Under the pieces are notes generated by a model. It did no database searches, was not told where the DNA came from, and was given only the letters and a program-made list of their open reading frames with translations. Positions 8,160 to 13,869 of a stretch of 64,000 nucleotides of DNA are shown here, in pieces (the stretch's first letter is position 1; each line of letters opens with the position of its first letter). The stretch comes from an uncultured Bacteroidales bacterium. GTDB lineage: Bacteria; Bacteroidota; Bacteroidia; Bacteroidales; Muribaculaceae. Position numbers and translations under genes: made by a program. Where the stretch lies: assembly GCA_902776435.1 (NCBI GenBank), contig CACYQB010000011.1:124001-188000 (forward strand), written 5' to 3'.

Positions 8160-11100
8160 TTATTTGAGGTACTCCATGATGCGGTTCATCAGGCTGGAAC
8201 GCTCCTGAGCGGTGGTCACTGCCTCCAGCGGGAATCCCATGACCACGGTGCGGTAACCGCCACGGTCGCTGGCGATGGCGGCAGGCAGGCCGTTCTCGCC
8301 ATAGCGCATCCAGGTGAAACCGCGGCTGTCGCTGGCACGGATGGCATCGGGCGACTCAACGGCATACTGCAAGTCGTTCAACTTGTTGACAAAACTCCAG
8401 GCCCCGTCACTGGACAGGCCACGGTCGGGACTATCGACAGTGTAGATGGTGCCATCGAGCGACGCACGCCCGTTCAAGCCCTCAAAGCCGAGCACCTGCT
8501 TGACGAAGGCCTTGCCCGCCTCGTCATCGTTGCCTGCAGCATTGTCCCACAGGTCGCTGCCCACATAGGAGCCTGTCATCATCACGCTGCCGCCCTTACC
8601 GGTAAAGGCGCGCAGGGCGTTCATCAGGCCCTGGGTGTAGATTTTGAAGCGTGTGGGCTTGAGACCGCTTCCGGTCTTGATTTCCTTCTGTTTGCCCAGG
8701 ATGAGGTCCATCAGAAAGTAGCCCTCGGTGTTATAGTTGTTCTCCAGAGCCTGCTGGCTGCAGGACACGAAGGAGTAGCCGGCATTCTTCAATGCCTCGC
8801 CATGCACGGCAGGGTAATCAAAGGAGTTACCCGCGATATTCATGGTCTCATAGTCGCTGCGGCTGGCGCCGAAACCGGGTGCATCGTCGTCCTTCCACTC
8901 GATGCTGCGGCGGAACTCATATTGCGAGCCCAGGTAGTTGATTTGCTGGATATAAGGCACACCGTGGTCCTTGTTATCGTCAAAGCCCGCCAGCGTGCTG
9001 TCCTCAAACCAGTCGGGACCGCTCACGCGGGTGAAGCCGTTGACCACCAGCACGTCGCCCTTGCTGCCTGCCGCCTCGCCCAGACTCAAGGTCTCGCTGG
9101 GGAAACTGCGGCCACCATCGTTCATGGCGATGATGCGGTAAGAGTGCAGTTTGTTGTCATTGACGCGCACGCTGTATTGCGGACCCTTGACGGTGGCAAT
9201 TTCCTTGAAGCCACCATCCAGCCCAACGCGTTCACACACGATATAACTCGTGGCATCGGCGCCCTCGCTCAGGTCGTCATGCGTGGGATTCCACGTGAGC
9301 AGGTATTGGCCCTTGGCAGTCCTGGTGATGGCAAAGGTGTTGACAGGCAACGGCTGGATGACGTAACTGCGGTGGTCGCGCTGGGCAATGAATTTCAACA
9401 TGCCCTTGTAGATGGCGCGGCTCACGTCGAAGCGGAACATCGGGTCGAGACCGTATTTCATGTCGGCGAAGTTCTGGTGCGACAGCAGTTCCATGAGCAC
9501 GGCGGGCACCTCGGGCACACGGGCCTCGTAGTAACTCTTGTCCCACATGCCGCGGCGCGTCCAGTTGGGCTCCCACTTGGCTCGCACGTCCTTGACGATT
9601 TCGGTCGAGAGCAGGTTGGCGAAGCGGCGCGAGAGTTCTCGCGGCGTGCCGTTGGCATACTTGCCGAACTGCTTGCCGCCCGCGCGGGTGCAGTAGATCA
9701 GCAAGGTGCCCACGATCTCATCGTCGGGCGTAGCACCGGCATCGGTGTGCAGGCAGAATGACAAATCCACAGGCACGCGCAGGCCACCACGGTCGGGCAG
9801 CACGTCGCTGCCGCCGGCCAGGTAGTTGACCCACTCGCCACGGCTACGGTAATCGTCGGTATAGTCGTTGATGCCACGCGAGGTGGAATAGACGCTATCG
9901 GGGAAACCGGCCCACTGCAGATAGTAGCGCGCACCCAGGTGATACCAGGGATGGTTACCGCTGCCGATGTAGTTGTATTCCACGCCGGGCTTGCCCAGAC
10001 AGGCCTCATTGTTCTCACCATTGGCTTTCTGTTCGGCGAGGATGGCCAGGTTCTCTTCGGTGGGCAGCGCAACGCGGCGCACGACATTGCCCTTACCGCC
10101 ACCCACACTGATGGCATCGGCGGTAATCACGGCGTTCTTGTCCTCGCTCAGGTTAGACACCTCGACAACGGCCTTATTCATTCCCTGGGCCAGCGGGAAG
10201 GTGCCCAGATATACCCACACACCGCCCGCCATGGTCTGATCCACGCGGAACTGGCGTGCGCCGCTCAGGCTGTTGACCGTATAGGTCACGTCACGGGCAC
10301 TGTTGGGCAGTGATTTATAGGAGATATAGACGGCATAGTCACCACCGTAGGGCAACTCGGCGTCCCACGTGGCGGTCGAGACATGCTTCTTGTCTTTCTC
10401 GGCCTTGACTATGCGGTAAGTGCCCTCGGTGAAGGGATTCTCAAAGTCCTTGTACTCGGCATGCAGGTAACCGAAGCCCGGCTCGGTGCCGTCCTGCCAC
10501 TTCTGCTTGCCGTTGTGCTCGCTGTAGTAGTCAAAGGCCATACCGCCGTCGTTATCGACTACGGCTCCGTAGTTGTGGGTGTCGCGCTCACGCGCGTTCC
10601 ACACATAGGCACCCGCATTCTCGAGCATGGGGATGAGGAAGGGCAGCACATAACTGTGGGTGTACATGTCCTCGACGGTCTGCATCAGGCGGGCACGCTG
10701 CCACTCCCAGCGGTTGAGTTTGGGCTCGAAGTACCAGCCGTGGCTGGGCCACATCGCCACGATATTGCCGTCCAGGCCGTGTTTGTAGTGGCGGTTAGCA
10801 TCCAGTTCGGTGATAAAGGCCTTGTGCGAGCGCTTGTAAGCGGGCTCATAATCGGCGAAGTACTTGTTGATGTCGTTGCCCACGATGGTGATGAGCACGG
10901 GATAGTCGCTATATCCCTCGCCCAGGGCTTCGCGGATTTCGTCGCGCATCTTCTCGACGCCCTCCTGGGTGAACGGCACATCGCCGAAGTTTTCACTCAC
11001 GTCCACCTTGATGCTGTCGTTTTCGACAGCCAGGGAGCGCACCTTCAGGTCGCCCACGCCCATGTGCTCGGGCAATTTGCTGGCCACCACGCGCTGCACG

Positions 11101-11213
11101 GCATCCTGCTGCTCTACGGTAAACGTCTGTTCCTGGGCCTGCATTGACGGCATCAACGCCAGACATGCGGCTACACTCAACGTGACTTGACTCAATCGAT
11201 TCATCTTCTTCAT
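8160..11213 (-). CDS. Large secreted amidase-like protein with golvesin-like, FN3 and flavodoxin-like domains
   Basis: A protein of 1017 residues with a signal peptide (residues 1-26, ending SMQAQ). Homologues are often annotated as xanthan lyase or golvesin C-terminal-like proteins. I see an N-acetylmuramoyl-L-alanine amidase-like fold in two pieces: a first part with WPSHGWYFE (about residue 155), and a second with SFCLHTDAGATPDD and VPAVLMELLSHQN (about residues 480-600), which supply the histidines and glutamate of a zinc amidase. A golvesin-like beta domain (about 270-375) sits between them. An FN3 domain (about 640-730) and a C-terminal ThuA/flavodoxin-like domain (about 750-1017) follow. 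It is probably the first gene of the salvage operon and would trim wall peptides outside the inner membrane. Confidence 0.8.
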   Translation of the reverse strand: MKKMNRLSQVTLSVAACLALMPSMQAQEQTFTVEQQDAVQRVVASKLPEHMGVGDLKVRSLAVENDSIKVDVSENFGDVPFTQEGVEKMRDEIREALGEGYSDYPVLITIVGNDINKYFADYEPAYKRSHKAFITELDANRHYKHGLDGNIVAMWPSHGWYFEPKLNRWEWQRARLMQTVEDMYTHSYVLPFLIPMLENAGAYVWNARERDTHNYGAVVDNDGGMAFDYYSEHNGKQKWQDGTEPGFGYLHAEYKDFENPFTEGTYRIVKAEKDKKHVSTATWDAELPYGGDYAVYISYKSLPNSARDVTYTVNSLSGARQFRVDQTMAGGVWVYLGTFPLAQGMNKAVVEVSNLSEDKNAVITADAISVGGGKGNVVRRVALPTEENLAILAEQKANGENNEACLGKPGVEYNYIGSGNHPWYHLGARYYLQWAGFPDSVYSTSRGINDYTDDYRSRGEWVNYLAGGSDVLPDRGGLRVPVDLSFCLHTDAGATPDDEIVGTLLIYCTRAGGKQFGKYANGTPRELSRRFANLLSTEIVKDVRAKWEPNWTRRGMWDKSYYEARVPEVPAVLMELLSHQNFADMKYGLDPMFRFDVSRAIYKGMLKFIAQRDHRSYVIQPLPVNTFAITRTAKGQYLLTWNPTHDDLSEGADATSYIVCERVGLDGGFKEIATVKGPQYSVRVNDNKLHSYRIIAMNDGGRSFPSETLSLGEAAGSKGDVLVVNGFTRVSGPDWFEDSTLAGFDDNKDHGVPYIQQINYLGSQYEFRRSIEWKDDDAPGFGASRSDYETMNIAGNSFDYPAVHGEALKNAGYSFVSCSQQALENNYNTEGYFLMDLILGKQKEIKTGSGLKPTRFKIYTQGLMNALRAFTGKGGSVMMTGSYVGSDLWDNAAGNDDEAGKAFVKQVLGFEGLNGRASLDGTIYTVDSPDRGLSSDGAWSFVNKLNDLQYAVESPDAIRASDSRGFTWMRYGENGLPAAIASDRGGYRTVVMGFPLEAVTTAQERSSLMNRIMEYLK

Positions 11214-11239
11214 CTGATTCTTGTAAGAATGTTATGCAA

Positions 11240-11271
11240 CAAAAGTACTCAAACCCTATGAAAAAGCCAAA
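11240..11271 (-). promoter_or_regulatory. Bacteroidota -33/-7 promoter of the peptidoglycan salvage operon
   Basis: On the minus strand TTTG (11271-11268) is followed after 20 nt by TACTTTTG (11247-11240), a full match to TTTG-N19-21-TAnnTTTG. The start codon at 11213 lies about 22 nt beyond the expected transcription start. Confidence 0.8.
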
Positions 11272-11354
11272 CAAAACCCTAGCAAAGCCCCGTTTTACAA
11301 CATTTTTTATAAATTAACTACACTTTTTAAGGAAAACAGCCGTCCCTTCATGGT

Positions 11355-12221
11355 TCAAGATATGTCGGCGCTGTGGTAGGCGACGAGGCCGGGCATGGAG
11401 CTGAGGACGATTTTCTTCACCGTGGCGCCGAAGGCATTGGCCACCTCAAGCAGGATCTCGCTGTAGGTGGTAGCGATGGGACCGACGAAGTTGACGGGGT
11501 AATTCTTATAGTCGTATTGGGCCACGTTGCGCTCAAAGAAGCGCCTGAATTCACGGGCGATTGTGTCGTGGACATAAACGTTGTCCAGATGCTCGCTCAG
11601 GAAGAAGGAGTAATGACGCAAGTTGCGCGTCGCGGCGGGATTGTTGAGCACAGCGTCGAGCACCTCGGCGCGCGTCACCTTGTACTTGTCAAAGAAGGCC
11701 TCGGTCAATTCACGGGGAGCCAGCCCCTTGAGCGCATCGCCCAGGAACACGCGGCCCAAGGCAGCGCCACTGCCCTCGTCGCCCAGGATAAAGCCCAGGG
11801 CCGGCACATTCTTGACAATGTCATTACCGTCATACATACAGGAGTTGCTGCCCGTACCCAAGATACACGCCAGTCCAGGCTCACGCACGAGCAGACCGCG
11901 CGCAGCACCCAGCAAGTCACTCATCACCGTCACCGGCGTCTTGAACTGAGCCACCAGCGAGCCCTCGATAATCTTGTTCTTCTCGGGGCCCGAGCAACCG
12001 GCGCCATAGAAATACACGTGGTTCCAACGGCGCTTGAAAAATTCAGGCGGCAATTCCAGGCGGATGCTGTGACTGATTTCGCGGCGCGTCATGAAAAACG
12101 GGTTCAAGCCCTGCGTATAGGCATGAGCCAATACCTCACCGTTATCAATCAGCGACCACTCGGTGCGTGTCGTGCTGCTTTCTGCTATCAGGGTAACATT
12201 ATGTCCTTTGATCACTCCCAT
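11355..12221 (-). CDS. BadF/GlcNAc kinase-like protein with degenerate phosphate-1 loop
   Basis: A protein of 288 residues of the BadF/BadG/BcrA/BcrD ATPase family. The phosphate-2 region (ACILGTGSNSCMYDG) and the adenosine motif region (GFILGDEGSGAALGRVFLGD) are intact. The first loop, however, reads AESSTTRTEW where the partner at the window edge has ADCGSTKINW: the metal-coordinating Asp is Glu and the Gly is Ser. It may still be an amino-sugar kinase with altered kinetics, or a sugar sensor. It has its own -7 box (12291-12298) and stands alone upstream of the amidase operon promoter. Confidence 0.8.
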   Translation of the reverse strand: MGVIKGHNVTLIAESSTTRTEWSLIDNGEVLAHAYTQGLNPFFMTRREISHSIRLELPPEFFKRRWNHVYFYGAGCSGPEKNKIIEGSLVAQFKTPVTVMSDLLGAARGLLVREPGLACILGTGSNSCMYDGNDIVKNVPALGFILGDEGSGAALGRVFLGDALKGLAPRELTEAFFDKYKVTRAEVLDAVLNNPAATRNLRHYSFFLSEHLDNVYVHDTIAREFRRFFERNVAQYDYKNYPVNFVGPIATTYSEILLEVANAFGATVKKIVLSSMPGLVAYHSADIS

Positions 12222-12290
12222 ATCTGTTAATGGATGTCTTTTTCTGTTAATATTTTGTTAAAACCAGAATCACATTGGCTTCAAGAACTG

Positions 12291-12298
12291 CAAAGTTA
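12291..12298 (-). promoter_or_regulatory. Putative -7 box (TAACTTTG) for the kinase gene
   Basis: TAACTTTG on the minus strand, about 70 nt upstream of the start at 12221. No good TTTG is found at the usual -33 distance, so the call rests on one element. Confidence 0.45.
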
Positions 12299-12465
12299 GG
12301 CAAAATACCCATCAATCCGCCCATATCTTCCTCACAATTACCCCAAATAAACACAAATTTAACACCCAGTCACATTTATTAACTATAAAAACAACCCCAA
12401 CCCAGCATTCCAGAAGACCTCTCCCCTAACCCATATTCTCATTGCTCGCAAGAAATCAAAAAAAA

Positions 12466-12529
12466 CAAGCCAGCAGGCGATACGGGTCCTCGACCCACCC
12501 GCCTAAAAAACAGCAGAGCCAACGCTTTC
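12466..12529. repeat. 64-bp direct repeat, copy 1
   Basis: A 64 bp sequence beginning CAAGCCAGCAGGCGATACGG and ending AACGCTTTC recurs at 12981-13044 with only a few changes. The two copies bracket the hairpin element at 12588-12862. Next to this copy CCTGTTTTCCGCA (12529-12541) is the inverted complement of TGCGGAAAACAGG (12962-12974) next to the second copy. Confidence 0.85.
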
Positions 12530-12587
12530 CTGTTTTCCGCATTGGGACACGCTGTGAAGTCATTAATGGCGATTGTTGTGTCCAAGC

Positions 12588-12862
12588 AGGTCGAAGGCCT
12601 GCACAAGGCCAGCGGCCTTGAATTGCATAAACCCCAGGGTGCACAGGCCGGAGGTCTGTGAAGCCTGGGGACGGTCAAGACAGTAATAACGGGCCCTGAA
12701 AGGGGCCACTAACCGCGACATTTCTTTAGTCTGGAGTGTGTGGCCCTCTTCGAGGCCCTTTCCCTTTGGTCGCTCTTCCCCCATGCCGCACAGACCTATC
12801 GGCCTGTACGCCATGGGGTTACCTCAATTCAAGGCCGTTGGCCTTGACAAGGTCTTCGACCT
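12588..12862. repeat. Composite covarying-hairpin element, copy A
   Basis: An imperfect inverted repeat of 275 bp. The outer arms (12588-12625 and 12825-12862) match at 33 of 38 positions and each contains two palindromes, AGGTCGAAGGCCT-like and CAAGGCC-nnn-GGCCTTG. Inside lie self-complementary hairpins: CCCCAGG..CACAG-gccggaggt-CTGTG..CCTGGGG on the left and CCCCATG..CACAG-acctatcgg-CCTGT..CATGGGG on the right, plus GGGCCC/GGGGCC and GGCCCTCTTCGAGGCC hairpins in the centre. A second copy is at 23872-24169. It may be a REP/BIME-like mobile repeat or a structured RNA; no coding sequence is supported. Confidence 0.8.
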
Positions 12863-12980
12863 TTTTTGCCGGATGAAAACAGCACGGGACACGCCATTTT
12901 GCAAAAATCATGACGTTAAATCACTGAATATCAGACAAAATTTATTTTAGCAAAATGTTAGTGCGGAAAACAGGAAAAAA

Positions 12981-13044
12981 CAAGCCAGCAGGCGATACGG
13001 GCCCTCAACCCGCCCGTCTAAAAAACAGCAGAGCCAACGCTTTC
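12981..13044. repeat. 64-bp direct repeat, copy 2
   Basis: Second copy of the 64 bp repeat at 12466-12529, in the same orientation and ending just before the terminator of the heat-shock gene. Confidence 0.85.
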
Positions 13045-13056
13045 ACATTAACCAAA

Positions 13057-13084
13057 AAAAATCGCCCTGGTAAGGGCGATTTTT
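13057..13084 (-). terminator. Rho-independent terminator of the small heat-shock gene
   Basis: ATCGCCC-tggtaa-GGGCGAT with A and T runs on either side, so it can work in both directions. It lies about 60 nt after the stop of the hsp20 gene. Confidence 0.85.
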
Positions 13085-13143
13085 CAACAGAAATCATGTC
13101 TCAGTGTACGTGCTACAGCACGCTATGTGTCATAGGGTAATGG

Positions 13144-13596
13144 TTAGGCGATGTCGATCACGCGGTCCATCTTCTTCTCGGGCTCGGGAGCGATCTTGGG
13201 CAGTTCGATGCTCAGGATGCCGTCCTCGACCTTGGCGCTGATGTGCTCTTTGTCCACCTCGTCGGGCAGGATGTAGGTCTGCTCATAGTTGGTGTAAGAG
13301 AACTCGCGGCGCACATAGTGGAACTTAGCGCCCTCTTCCTCGCCGGACTTGTCCTCGTGCTCGGCCTTGTTCTCGATCTTGACAACCAGGTTGCCCTCGT
13401 TGTTGATGTTGACCTTGCAGAACTCCTTCTTCAGACCCGGTGCGGCAACTTCCATGGTGAAGGCGGTGTCGCTCTCCTTGACGTTGACTGCGGGAGCAGT
13501 GGTCACATGGCGCGGGGTCCAGTCCATGTCAAACAGGTCGTTGAATGCGGTGTCTAACCAATTGTTGCGGTTGTTGCGAATTACAGGAATATACAT
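13144..13596 (-). CDS. Small heat-shock protein, Hsp20/alpha-crystallin family
   Basis: A protein of 150 residues, the usual length of bacterial Hsp20. It has an alpha-crystallin domain (about residues 35-140) with the conserved AAPGLKKE block (A-x-x-x-GL) and ends with a C-terminal ELPKIAPE that carries the I/V-x-I/V-like anchor region (PKIAPE). Such proteins form oligomers that hold unfolding proteins for refolding by other chaperones in the cytoplasm. It is a single-gene unit: a terminator follows at 13057 and the preceding operon ends at a terminator at 13784. A near-perfect Shine-Dalgarno AGGAGGT (13604-13610) sits 7-8 nt before the ATG, unusual in this phylum and consistent with high translation. 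Confidence 0.92.
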   Translation of the reverse strand: MYIPVIRNNRNNWLDTAFNDLFDMDWTPRHVTTAPAVNVKESDTAFTMEVAAPGLKKEFCKVNINNEGNLVVKIENKAEHEDKSGEEEGAKFHYVRREFSYTNYEQTYILPDEVDKEHISAKVEDGILSIELPKIAPEPEKKMDRVIDIA

Positions 13597-13603
13597 AGTT
13601 TCT

Positions 13604-13610
13604 ACCTCCT
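13604..13610 (-). promoter_or_regulatory. Strong Shine-Dalgarno site of hsp20
   Basis: AGGAGGT on the minus strand, ending 7 nt before the ATG at 13596. Most genes in this window have only A-rich leaders, so this site stands out and fixes the start codon. Confidence 0.75.
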
Positions 13611-13783
13611 AATTTTTTGTTTGTTATTTATGAGTCTTTAATTAATGTTCGTTGTTCACTTGTGCTCGCGGGACTTGCGACCCGCTTGCACCTCCAGATA
13701 AAGCAAAACCGGTGCCAAAGGGGCAATGTATAACTACTGTTAAAAATCAAAGACACCCTGTCAGTTTTTTAGCAAAAATTAAA

Positions 13784-13812
13784 CAAGAAACTGACATTTT
13801 GTCAGTTTCTTG
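13784..13812 (-). terminator. Terminator of the propeller/amidase operon
   Basis: A perfect 13-bp hairpin, CAAGAAACTGACA and its complement around a TTT loop, followed on the minus strand by TTTAATTTTT. It lies about 60 nt after the last stop codon at 13870. Confidence 0.85.
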
Positions 13813-13821
13813 ATATAAAAG

Positions 13822-13866
13822 ACTAGATTTTCTAGAGCATCTAGATATTCTAGATTGTCTAGAGAG
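13822..13866. repeat. CTAGANNNT nonamer array after a stop codon
   Basis: CTAG occurs five times with exact 9-nt spacing (CTAGATTTT, CTAGAGCAT, CTAGATATT, CTAGATTGT, CTAGA). On the coding strand it begins within a few nt of the stop of the amidase gene at 13870 and lies between that stop and the terminator hairpin. Confidence 0.85.
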
Positions 13867-13869
13867 TTT

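Noticed and set aside
12563-12814. Open frames with KAAGLVQ-FDL-like peptides on both strands of the hairpin elements (also 12738-12950 and 23964-24455).
   Set aside because: The palindromic arms give similar peptides on both strands. Pairing of the stems, not codon use, explains the conservation.
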